A DNA stretch of 25,190 nt from CAYHZL01 sp964361075 (lineage in GTDB: Bacteria; Bacteroidota; Ignavibacteria; UBA10030; UBA8401): contig CAYHZL010000029.1 of assembly GCA_964361075.1 (NCBI GenBank), positions 1 to 25,190 of the forward strand. The letters run 5' to 3'. Below are positions 14,534-22,098 of this stretch, piece after piece. The number at the start of each line of letters is the position of its first letter. Positions within the stretch are counted from its first letter, which is position 1. The notes beneath the pieces were generated by a model that worked only from the letters and a program-made list of their open reading frames with translations, was not told the DNA's origin and made no database searches. The position numbers and the translations under genes are program-made.

Positions 14534-16930
14534 TTATTTTTCTAAAAGGACTTCAACAGAATTTACAGAGCCAGCCGGGCAGACAGGAATTACACATTGG
14601 TATTTGATTCCTGTAATAACAATTTTTTTTCCATTGAGAGATATTTCTTTTACTCCGAATGAAACACCGTTAGGATTTTTAACGGTGATGTGGTATGCAG
14701 CGCCGCGGAAATTTCTTTTCACAGAATATTCTTTCCATGAAGAAGGAATACATGGGTCAACAATCAATCCTTCTCTGCTCGGACGAACTCCGAGTATCCA
14801 TTCTACACCAACTTTAAATAACCATGCAGCCGAACCGGTGTACCACGTCCATCCGCCGCGTCCGTAAAACCGTGAATCCGGTCCTTCTATATTTCCCGGC
14901 GTTACGTACGGTTCTGCAACATATTCATCCGGTTTTGCACCGCGCACAATTGGATTCAATTTTGAAAACGCGCGAAATGCTGCATCTGCTTTTTTCAATT
15001 TTGCTTGTGCAATAACTGTCCATGTTGCGGCGTGTGTGTACGTGCCGCCATTTTCTCGCGTGCCGGCAGAATACCGTGTGAGATATCCAATTTCAGTATC
15101 GGGAGTTTTGTATGCCGGATAAATTAATACTGTGCCGGCTTTGAAATCTAATTTATCATCAACAACTTTCATCACTTGTTGAGCGCGTGCCGGCTCAGCA
15201 ACATCACCAATCACCGCCCACGTTTGGGTGTTAAGCCACAAATTTCCCTCGGCGCTTTCTTTGCTTCCCAATTTTTCGCCGGAATCTTTTGTTGCGCCGT
15301 AGTAATACTCTCCATCCCATCCATGCTGATTGAGTGCCTCTTTCAATTTAGCTGCTTTCTCTCTGTACGAAACTGCATGTGCGGCGTCGTTATAATTTTC
15401 AGCAATCACAGCAAAATCCAAAAGAATACGATGGAAGAATTGACCAAGCCAAATAGATTCACCTTTCCATTTTAAACCAACCGCACTCAGTCCGTCATTC
15501 CAATCACCCGCACCAATGAACGGCAGACCGCGCTCGCTAAATCGCGTACACACTTTTTCGATTGCACGCACGCAGTGGGTGTACAAACTTGCCGACGCTT
15601 TGTCGTCGAGAAACGGTTCTTTCTCTTCCAGAATAGAATAATCATTCGTTTCCAATAAGTAACTGTTCACCAAATACGGCAGCCACAATAAATCATCCGT
15701 CATATCGGTTGGTAAACCAACTTCGGAAATAGGATGCCACCAATGATACACTTGTCCATCTTTAAATTGATGACGTGCATGCAATAGAATTTGATTCTTC
15801 GTTCGCGTCGCGTCAATTGGCAGAAAGATTTGGCTGTCTTGCAATTGGTCGCGGAAACCAAACGCACCACCTGTTTGATAGTAACTTGTGCGTCCCCAAA
15901 TTCTTCCGGCAATTGCCTGATATTTCAACCACGTGTTGAGCATGATGTTCATCGCATCATCAGGCGTGTTTACTTCAACAGAAGAAAGGATTCCGTTCCA
16001 TCGTTCTTGCATTGCGATGAACGCCGCACTCACTTCTTTTATTGAATGATACTTGTTGATTGCAGCAACAGCGTCCTCTTTTTTTTCTGCAGCGCCGAGC
16101 GTGAAAATAATTTCTTTCTCTTCGTTCGGTTTTAAATGTACGTTGATATGCAGACTTGCAATTGCATCCAACCAATCACCGGTTCGTTTTTGCAGTTTGC
16201 CGTTCACCACGCCGAGCGGTGCGCGTTGGTTACCGTACATACCGATGAATGTTTCTTTGTCTCCATCGTATGAAGTTGGTTTTACATTGCACGAATGGAA
16301 TGCGGTGTATTCCCAATTGCGGTTCCAGTGTCCGTTTGACGAAGGAACTTCCCACAAACGCTTTGTTGCAAACATTGCTTTATTTTTTTCATCGTATTCT
16401 GTTTTCAAAAAACATTTGTGAAACTCACGATGCCAATCCGGCGCGACGCCGAGATTCCATTCGAAGTACGAAAAGAGTGAAAGCGTGCGTGCTTTCTTTT
16501 TTGTGTTGCGTAATTTTAATTTCCAAATTTCAATCGGCGCATCGTTCGGAACAAACATCAACAATTCACTTTCGATACCGTTGTTCAACGAACGAATTGA
16601 AGCGTAACCAATTCCGAAACGACATTCATATTCATCCGGTTCCGCGCACACCGGTTTCCATCCCGCCGACCAAATTTTTTCTGATTCATTATCACGAATG
16701 TAGAGATACTTTCCCCATTCGTCTTTAATCATATCTTGTTCCCACCGCGAAATTCGGTTTACTTGCGCATTTTGCTTCCAGCTATATCCGCCGCCCGTTT
16801 GCGAAACGATAAAACCGAAATCGCCATTGGTTACAACATTCGTCCACGGTCGCGGTGTTCGCGGTGTGGTAATAATAAATTCTTTCCCATCTTTTGAAAA
16901 CTGTCCGTATTTAGTCTTAAATTGTTTCAC
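14534..16930 (-). CDS. GH94-family oligosaccharide phosphorylase
   Basis: 798 residues, close to cellobiose and chitobiose phosphorylases. Such enzymes use inorganic phosphate to split a terminal disaccharide bond and release a sugar 1-phosphate, saving ATP. Family marks are YGQFSKDGKEFIITTPRTPR at the N-terminus, GRTSYYQTGGAFGFRDQLQD (346-365), GAGDWNDGLS with D479 as the likely general acid, TRENGGTYTHAATW with H633, and WTWYTGSAAW with T698-G699, the latter two fitting the phosphate site. There is no signal peptide, so it is cytoplasmic and needs imported substrate, which the ABC importer can supply. The start is GTG, chosen because AAAGGAAG lies just upstream. Specificity is not determined: cellobiose, laminaribiose, chitobiose and sophorose-type activities all occur in GH94. 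It is the first gene of group 1; a 100-bp element lies just upstream. Confidence 0.9.
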   Translation of the reverse strand: MKQFKTKYGQFSKDGKEFIITTPRTPRPWTNVVTNGDFGFIVSQTGGGYSWKQNAQVNRISRWEQDMIKDEWGKYLYIRDNESEKIWSAGWKPVCAEPDEYECRFGIGYASIRSLNNGIESELLMFVPNDAPIEIWKLKLRNTKKKARTLSLFSYFEWNLGVAPDWHREFHKCFLKTEYDEKNKAMFATKRLWEVPSSNGHWNRNWEYTAFHSCNVKPTSYDGDKETFIGMYGNQRAPLGVVNGKLQKRTGDWLDAIASLHINVHLKPNEEKEIIFTLGAAEKKEDAVAAINKYHSIKEVSAAFIAMQERWNGILSSVEVNTPDDAMNIMLNTWLKYQAIAGRIWGRTSYYQTGGAFGFRDQLQDSQIFLPIDATRTKNQILLHARHQFKDGQVYHWWHPISEVGLPTDMTDDLLWLPYLVNSYLLETNDYSILEEKEPFLDDKASASLYTHCVRAIEKVCTRFSERGLPFIGAGDWNDGLSAVGLKWKGESIWLGQFFHRILLDFAVIAENYNDAAHAVSYREKAAKLKEALNQHGWDGEYYYGATKDSGEKLGSKESAEGNLWLNTQTWAVIGDVAEPARAQQVMKVVDDKLDFKAGTVLIYPAYKTPDTEIGYLTRYSAGTRENGGTYTHAATWTVIAQAKLKKADAAFRAFSKLNPIVRGAKPDEYVAEPYVTPGNIEGPDSRFYGRGGWTWYTGSAAWLFKVGVEWILGVRPSREGLIVDPCIPSSWKEYSVKRNFRGAAYHITVKNPNGVSFGVKEISLNGKKIVITGIKYQCVIPVCPAGSVNSVEVLLEK

Positions 16931-16934
16931 TTAT

Positions 16935-16942
16935 CTTCCTTT
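16935..16942 (-). promoter_or_regulatory. Ribosome-binding site for the GTG-started GH94 gene
   Basis: AAAGGAAG on the minus strand lies four nucleotides before the GTG at 16930. It supports this unusual start codon, and the resulting N-terminus (MKQFKTKYGQF) aligns with the family beginning. Confidence 0.6.
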
Positions 16943-16952
16943 TAATAACTGA

Positions 16953-17052
16953 TGAGTCCGCTCTAAAAAGGTCTAATTTCAATTTTTAGATATCGAATCC
17001 AGTTTAAATTTGGCAATTATTTCCTTAAAAATACCTTTTTAGAGTGGACTCA
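16953..17052. mobile_element. 100-bp MITE with 20-bp inverted ends, upstream of GH94
   Basis: TGAGTCCGCTCTAAAAAGGT (16953-16972) and ACCTTTTTAGAGTGGACTCA (17033-17052) are inverted repeats matching at 19 of 20 positions. CTGA flanks both sides (16949-16952 and 17053-17056), consistent with a 4-bp target duplication. There is no reading frame inside. It ends only 22 bp before the GH94 start, so it occupies the expected promoter region. On the minus strand a weak sigma70-like pair, TTGCCA (17016-17011) and TATCTA (16992-16987) spaced 18 nt, lies inside it. Confidence 0.75.
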
Positions 17053-17057
17053 CTGAT

Positions 17058-17210
17058 GTTACGCAAAACACAAAATAGACCACTGATGACACAGATTAAA
17101 CTGATGTACACAGATTTAAATCCGTGAAAGTCTGTCAAAATCAGCGTTATCCGTGTTCTATTATTCTTTAAATCGTTCTTTTTTTTCATAAAAGTTGAAC
17201 TTTGCGTAAC
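17058..17210. repeat. Possible degraded element with GTTACGCAAA inverted ends
   Basis: GTTACGCAAA (17058-17067) is repeated inverted as TTTGCGTAAC (17201-17210), a perfect 10-bp match. The interval contains the palindrome at 17074-17162 plus AT-rich sequence. No flanking direct repeat is visible, so this may be an old element or a chance pair. It begins one base after the CTGA flank of the neighbouring MITE. Confidence 0.4.
17074..17162. repeat. 89-bp imperfect palindrome of CACTGAT/CACAGATT words
   Basis: The left arm starts AATAGACCACTGATGACACA and the right arm ends CGTTATCCGTGTTCTATT. The outer 24 positions pair at 19, and the centre GATTT/AAATC pairs perfectly. The arms are made of repeated 8-9 bp words beginning CAC. 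It is of the same style as the repeats at 31-283, 1188-1248 and 21926-22019. No coding role is apparent. Confidence 0.6.
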
Positions 17211-17270
17211 TTCTTTTAATAATAATTCAGTCCCAAAGGGATTTTCAATATTGATTACTTCATATATCAT

Positions 17271-17286
17271 ATTTTGTAACTACTCA
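17271..17286 (+). repeat. 16-bp direct repeat, copy 1
   Basis: ATTTTGTAACTACTCA occurs here and exactly again at 25071-25086 in the same orientation. The two copies bracket the three-gene group 2 operon at about 7.8 kb spacing. They could be remnants of one insertion-sequence end or module boundaries. Confidence 0.65.
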
Positions 17287-17345
17287 CCCAAAAAAAATTT
17301 AAGCCACAGGTTTTTAGCAGTGGCGCTTCGGCGCCATGTATGTTT

Positions 17346-17509
17346 AGGGCATCTCTAAAAACCTTCAAGTCACGAAGTGATGGCTTCGCTCAGTTTAACT
17401 TGACCAAATTTTGTGATGTTAAAATTTTATGTACCTCGCAAAGATAAAAACCTTGAAGGTTTCGTAATCCCGAAGGGATCCCTTCGGGACTAGTTTTTAG
17501 AGATGCCCT
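17346..17509. mobile_element. 164-bp MITE-like element with perfect 16-bp inverted ends
   Basis: AGGGCATCTCTAAAAA (17346-17361) and its exact reverse complement at 17494-17509 bound the unit. A second nested pair follows inside: AACCTTCAAG (17360-17369) with CTTGAAGGTT (17452-17461). A perfect 22-bp palindrome built on TCCCGAAGGGA lies at 17468-17489. No coding frame is present. The flanks TTTA and TTGA are similar but not identical, so no target duplication is claimed. The ends share the core CTCTAAAAA with the 100-bp element at 16953-17052. A TGGCGC-TTCG-GCGCCA hairpin lies just outside at 17321-17336. The rest of 17510-17566 holds only a weak CATCATT/AATGATG hairpin. Confidence 0.65.
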
Positions 17510-17566
17510 TGAGAAAACGAACACATCGGATTTGAACATCATTCTATAAAATGATGAACTCAGCGA

Positions 17567-18586
17567 TCAGTATGTAACACCCACTGTAAATCTTTGCATA
17601 TCACCTAAGTGCTGATGTTTAGCCCACGAATAATCAACGTGCAACATATAACTATACACATCATAATTAAATCCGGCACCAAACGTTAATCCTACTTCAG
17701 AATCTTTTTGATACAATTGTTGATATCCGCCACGAAGAGCAAATGATTTCATAAAAAGATATTCGCCGCCAACGCTCATACTTTCGGAATTATCACTCGG
17801 GTGAAATGCATCAACAACAAAGTGAAATTCGTTATCTTCATTAATCTTCAACGGATATGTCATACCCACACGAAATACGATGGGGAGAGTAAATTCATCC
17901 GTATTTATTTCAGCCGGTAAACTTCCATTGTCGCCGTTACGAGTTGGATCAATATCATAGCGAATACGCAGATCTCTTCCGCTGTATTTTCCGCGCGTTC
18001 CAAAATTTGAAATACTTGCACCAAGCTGCAACCCATCATCAGTAATTTGATACAATGTTCCGAAATTTACTGCAAAGACATTTAAACTTGCATGCCAAAT
18101 TGTTTGTTGAAAAAATGTCAGTTGAAATCCCGCAGAGAAACGATCTGTGATACGTTGTCCATATCCAAGACCAATTGCAAAATCTGAAACGGAATATCGT
18201 TCGCCGGTACCTTGTTCAGCTTCAACTGTGCGCACGGCAATTTCTCCGGAATTAAGAGACATTAACGAAAGACCGAGAGAATTATTACTGCCGATATGAA
18301 GCGACGTTGAAAAATAATCGTACGTTATTCCTGCAAGCCAATTGCTATGTGTGAATTGTGCATCGGATGTATTTATATGTCCGAGCGCTGCCGGATTGTA
18401 ATAGAATGATAACGCTTCGCTTGAAACTGCCACGCCGGCATTACCCATTGCAGCAATGCGCGCGCTTGGTTCAATTAAAAGTGATTGACCAATTGTTGTT
18501 CCAGTTTTTGATTGCGCGTGTACCATTTGCACGACAGTTGTAAGAAGAACAAGAATTGTTATACATGTCAGAAAAAAATTTTTCAT
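17567..18586 (-). CDS. PorV/PorQ-family outer-membrane beta-barrel protein
   Basis: 339 residues. The signal peptide is MKNFFLTCITILVLLTTVVQ followed by MVHAQ. The mature start carries the family signature EPSARIAAMGNAGVAVSSEA with the following LSFYYNPAALG (about 39-69), and the remainder alternates in the beta-barrel manner (AQFTHSNWLAGITYDYFSTS, SMSVGGEYLFMKSFALRGGY, MLHVDYSWAKHQHLGD) to an aromatic C-terminus VGVTY. In T9SS bacteria PorV shuttles secreted proteins to the surface attachment complex; paralogues in Ignavibacteria commonly sit beside TonB receptors, with role unproven. It starts 14 nt after the large exported protein and is the last gene of group 2. It may be dedicated to that protein's export or to surface assembly. 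It is unlikely to be the sole housekeeping PorV. Confidence 0.85.
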   Translation of the reverse strand: MKNFFLTCITILVLLTTVVQMVHAQSKTGTTIGQSLLIEPSARIAAMGNAGVAVSSEALSFYYNPAALGHINTSDAQFTHSNWLAGITYDYFSTSLHIGSNNSLGLSLMSLNSGEIAVRTVEAEQGTGERYSVSDFAIGLGYGQRITDRFSAGFQLTFFQQTIWHASLNVFAVNFGTLYQITDDGLQLGASISNFGTRGKYSGRDLRIRYDIDPTRNGDNGSLPAEINTDEFTLPIVFRVGMTYPLKINEDNEFHFVVDAFHPSDNSESMSVGGEYLFMKSFALRGGYQQLYQKDSEVGLTFGAGFNYDVYSYMLHVDYSWAKHQHLGDMQRFTVGVTY

Positions 18587-18600
18587 GGCTATACTTTAAG

Positions 18601-21600
18601 TTATTTGATGATAGCAAACTTTCCTATATACGTTCCGGCTTCCTTTCCATCGACATGGAAAATATATAAACCCGGAGCTACATCTAAATTATCTTTCGTT
18701 CGTAAATTCCACGGGATATATCCATTGTTCGAACCATCCTGTTGTAGTGTTTGCACTAACTCGCCTTTCACAGTATAAATCCGGACTGTGCAGTTCGTCG
18801 GCAGTCCACGGAATTCCATTCGACGTTCGCCGCGTCCTGAAATTGCAAAACGCGATGGCTCAAAACTTGCCGCACCAACATACGGGTTTGGTACAACGTA
18901 CGGTTCTTGTTTGAAATCATTCTTTGCTTTTCCAGCATCAACTTTTTGACCCTTGGTTGTAAACGTGAACTCGTCATAATCCGAAAATGGTGTATGTAAT
19001 CGTAGAAAATATTCATCGCCATTTTTGGGCAGTGCAACAACCGTATCAACTTCGATTTGCCAGACAAAGTTTGGCAAAACAATCGGCGGAATATTTAATA
19101 GATACGTTGTATCGGCAATTTGAATAACCTCGCCGCTTGCACTCAGCGTACTGTCATTATTCTTATCTTCAAAAGCAAACTTCAAACGCTGTGTTGTGCC
19201 ATCATTATTAAGTGCAAGAACAGAAAACTTTGTCGGTTTAACAACGCGATCTACATCAAATGCAATTGAGGTGTCAATGTAATTTTTACTAAACACAATA
19301 CGAATATCATTCGGATACCCCGAATGTCTTTTTTCTCTGCGCATTGCAACGGTATCAGCAAGATATGTTGCCTTCATTTGCATTTTGGCTGTGCTTGCAG
19401 AAGTAAAACCTGTATTTGCCGAATCTATTGTCGGCACTATGCTTGTCTTAATCAATGGCATCACACCTGCGCCAACTTGTCCGCTGTCGCCACCGTAAAA
19501 ACTGTTGCCGCGATCCAAATAGATTGTTCCACTTGCACTATCTACCAACTGATAATAGTCTGCGCGAACATTGGTACTCCCTTTAGTATTTTTAAAAATC
19601 AATTTAATCGCTCGGTTATCAGGAACAAGCGCCGAATTCAAAACGGTCATACTCACTGTGCCAACACCTTTTCCTTTTGTATGACGAATGCCGCCGGTTT
19701 CAGCAGGAATATATCCGGAAACTTTTGGCTCCGGACGTACTTCAACAACATTTTGCGGCAACACTATTCCGCCGCGCAGTGTTTGCGAAACAGTAATGGC
19801 ATTTTCTGACGGATAAAATCCTAACGAATCTACTCCGTAATCGTAAGAAGTAACGGCATAGAAATACGTTTGTCCATTCGTAACTGTGGTGTCGGTAAAT
19901 GAATGCCGAATCCCGGTATCATCGCCAAGGTAATATGCAACACCGTCTACAATTTGTTTTGAGTATCCTAATTTCCCGTCTTTCAAATCGAACTGAACCA
20001 GTGGTTTGCCGAACACCATGGGGCCTGTTCCTTGAGCATTCGTAATTACTTTCACATCACGGAATTCAGGATCGGTCGCACGATAAATTCTGTATCCTTC
20101 AAAATCATTGATATAGGTAATAGGATCAATACTGCGTTCAGCGCCGTCATCCCATGAGAGACGAACATAATGATTGCCGGATTCAGCTTTTAAAATCGGC
20201 ATTGGCGGCGGCGTAGCAAATTGATAATTGACGTTGTAAATCTCTTGCACAATTTTGATTGTCGTTTTCAATTCTGTTTGATTAGCACCATAAGCCAATG
20301 CAAGACTAAAACGCTCTCGTCTCCCAGCTTCCAAGTGAAATGGACCCGAAGCAAAAAGAAATGCAATGTTCTCATCCAAAGATAATTTTGTATCAAAAGT
20401 TCCGGGACTGCCCGGAGGAAGAGAAAATACTTCATAGAGAATTTTTGGCCAATGCTTTTGTCCATCATAATAGAATGTAACGCCTATCAATTCTTCCGGC
20501 GGTCCACTTTTTATATGATTGAACTTAAAACTTGTTAAACCGATCTGATCAGATTCATGCAAATCTGTTTTATCAAAATTTTGTTCGCCGCTGGTTGGTT
20601 TGCCGTCTCCTTCACCTTCATCGGGTCCTTTATATCCTAAATCATTCGGACCAATGCCATCCGCACCTTTATCGTGCAACTCTGCTACCCAATCCATATC
20701 TTCATCGCCAGTCCACCATACACCTGCTTTGTATGCCGGACGATTTTTTATTGGTCCGTACGTTTTTTCAAATTTTGCAGCATTATAAATATTCGGATGA
20801 CCATTGATGTAATCCAAAATAGCTTGTTGACTCATGATTTTTTGTCCCGGTCCACTATCACGCGCTTCATCAATAATACCATCATCATCGTTGTCTATTT
20901 TGTCGTACGACTTCCCTGGGGTTTCAAGATATGCGTAACCAAGATACCCTGTTGGCGCGCAGCCATCCTTACCTCTTCCGGTTCCATTTTTATCCCACGT
21001 GTACACTAAATTTAACCCGAGAGATTTATCGTAGTATGCATTATCATCATCCGATTCTCCGTTAACTGCCGGAGGACAAGCAACACTCGAACCGCCAACT
21101 CCGGAATCCATATACAAACCGAAAATAATGTTGTCGTTATAATCCGTTGTACCTTCATTTGCAATATCGTAGTGCCAGAAAATTACATTGCCGGCTTGCG
21201 GATTTGCCCACTGAAATCCACGCACTTCAATGCGCAATCCCAAACCGTGTCGCGTTGCATCGCGGGAATCCGGTTGAAAACTCCACGCATCATAATAATC
21301 GTCATCCATAACAAAAAAACTTTCTTGGTCGGCAGCAGGTTTTTTTCCAAAGTAACCATTCCATGAACCTTTCCATCCTGCATCCGCAGTATCTTTCATT
21401 CTATCAACCCATTGATCGGGCCATGTGCGAGGTAAATTGCTCATTGCAGGAGAACGATCTCTATTGATAGAAGGATCAACTTGAAAATATCCGGGGCGGG
21501 GTTCAAATTTCATTGTGAGATTTGTGCGCGGACTTCTTATTTGCCGTTCGCGGTAACCGGTTTCCATAATCCATGCAGAGGAACCATCAGTTTGTGAAAT

Positions 21601-22098
21601 TTTTGCAAGCACAAATGGAGTAACACCATCGCTATAATTCATTCCACTTCCTTTCGGAATTTCAACAGAATGAAAAACACTAAGATCAACATTTGCCGGG
21701 TCCTGATCATAAAATCCGCCGACCATACCATAGCTTTTAAAAAACGTGCGAATATTATTTGCATCATGCGTTCCCTCGCGCTCGTACGAAAAATCTCCGC
21801 GTTTATCTTTCGGAACAACAGGCTCCAGAGTTTGTGCCGTTACGATAGTATGTATTCCGAGAGCCGCGAGCAGAGCGAACGAAAGTTTAATGTTACTAGA
21901 AACGCGGCCGAAAACCCCCACTTTTGCCACAAAGGCTCGAAGACACAAATGGCAAAGCCATGCCTTCGGAAGAAAACATTTCAAATTTATAGGTCTTTGT
22001 GACTTGGTGTCTTGGTGGCGACACTTTTCGTCCACGTTTCTAGAAATCATATTCCACGTCATACATATTTCTCCAAATTTGTAGGTAGACTTTTTCAT
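18601..22098 (-). CDS. Large exported beta-rich protein with Fn3-like and C-terminal FlgD/T9SS-like region
   Basis: 1,165 residues from the ATG that overlaps the TonB receptor stop (ATGA). A second candidate ATG at 22062 has GGAG eight nucleotides before it. The hydrophobic signal core IKLSFALLAALGIHTIVTAQ lies unusually late (70-89) because a 48-residue in-frame insertion precedes it. Residues 100-330 contain repeated aromatic-rich strands. A calcium-loop-like DNDDDGIIDEARD is at 402-414. An Fn3-like domain spans about 630-770 (FEGYRIYRATDPEFRD, GQTYFYAVTSYDYG). The last 100 residues (VVPNPYVGAASFEPSRFA, VRIYTVKGELVQTL, APGLYIFHVDGKEAGTYIGK) resemble FlgD-Ig/T9SS C-terminal domains. It is probably a surface protein partnering the receptor. 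No enzymatic motif was recognised. Confidence 0.75.
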   Translation of the reverse strand: MKKSTYKFGEICMTWNMISRNVDEKCRHQDTKSQRPINLKCFLPKAWLCHLCLRAFVAKVGVFGRVSSNIKLSFALLAALGIHTIVTAQTLEPVVPKDKRGDFSYEREGTHDANNIRTFFKSYGMVGGFYDQDPANVDLSVFHSVEIPKGSGMNYSDGVTPFVLAKISQTDGSSAWIMETGYRERQIRSPRTNLTMKFEPRPGYFQVDPSINRDRSPAMSNLPRTWPDQWVDRMKDTADAGWKGSWNGYFGKKPAADQESFFVMDDDYYDAWSFQPDSRDATRHGLGLRIEVRGFQWANPQAGNVIFWHYDIANEGTTDYNDNIIFGLYMDSGVGGSSVACPPAVNGESDDDNAYYDKSLGLNLVYTWDKNGTGRGKDGCAPTGYLGYAYLETPGKSYDKIDNDDDGIIDEARDSGPGQKIMSQQAILDYINGHPNIYNAAKFEKTYGPIKNRPAYKAGVWWTGDEDMDWVAELHDKGADGIGPNDLGYKGPDEGEGDGKPTSGEQNFDKTDLHESDQIGLTSFKFNHIKSGPPEELIGVTFYYDGQKHWPKILYEVFSLPPGSPGTFDTKLSLDENIAFLFASGPFHLEAGRRERFSLALAYGANQTELKTTIKIVQEIYNVNYQFATPPPMPILKAESGNHYVRLSWDDGAERSIDPITYINDFEGYRIYRATDPEFRDVKVITNAQGTGPMVFGKPLVQFDLKDGKLGYSKQIVDGVAYYLGDDTGIRHSFTDTTVTNGQTYFYAVTSYDYGVDSLGFYPSENAITVSQTLRGGIVLPQNVVEVRPEPKVSGYIPAETGGIRHTKGKGVGTVSMTVLNSALVPDNRAIKLIFKNTKGSTNVRADYYQLVDSASGTIYLDRGNSFYGGDSGQVGAGVMPLIKTSIVPTIDSANTGFTSASTAKMQMKATYLADTVAMRREKRHSGYPNDIRIVFSKNYIDTSIAFDVDRVVKPTKFSVLALNNDGTTQRLKFAFEDKNNDSTLSASGEVIQIADTTYLLNIPPIVLPNFVWQIEVDTVVALPKNGDEYFLRLHTPFSDYDEFTFTTKGQKVDAGKAKNDFKQEPYVVPNPYVGAASFEPSRFAISGRGERRMEFRGLPTNCTVRIYTVKGELVQTLQQDGSNNGYIPWNLRTKDNLDVAPGLYIFHVDGKEAGTYIGKFAIIK
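21900..22039 (-). mobile_element. 140-bp palindromic element inserted in frame in a signal-peptide region
   Basis: On the minus strand the unit starts AAACGTGGACGAAAA and ends TTTTCGGCCGCGTTT, inverted repeats matching at 13 of 15. CTAG flanks both sides (21896-21899 and 22040-22043), so the insertion totals 144 bp or 48 codons. Inner arms of 25 nt (21926-21950 with 21995-22019) pair at 19 of 25 and consist of CACCAAGA-like words. A small ATGGC-TTT-GCCAT hairpin lies nearer the centre. The frame is open throughout. Joining the flanks through one CTAG reads MISSNIKLSFALLAALG, an ordinary signal-peptide start. Confidence 0.8.

Noticed and set aside
16249..16728. 159-residue plus-strand open frame inside the GH94 gene
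   Set aside because: Antisense to conserved GH94 sequence and with no recognisable domain.
17025..17270. 81-residue minus-strand open frame between the operons
   Set aside because: It runs across the palindrome and inverted-repeat ends, has no recognisable domain or ribosome-binding site, and is best explained as repeat DNA.
17537..17556. CATCATT/AATGATG hairpin as terminator of the group 2 operon
   Set aside because: Only a 7-bp AT-rich stem with no T run after it on the minus strand; too weak to call.
19324..19809. 161-residue plus-strand open frame inside the large surface protein gene
   Set aside because: Antisense to a continuous coding region; its Cys/His/Ile-rich composition is typical of a shadow frame.
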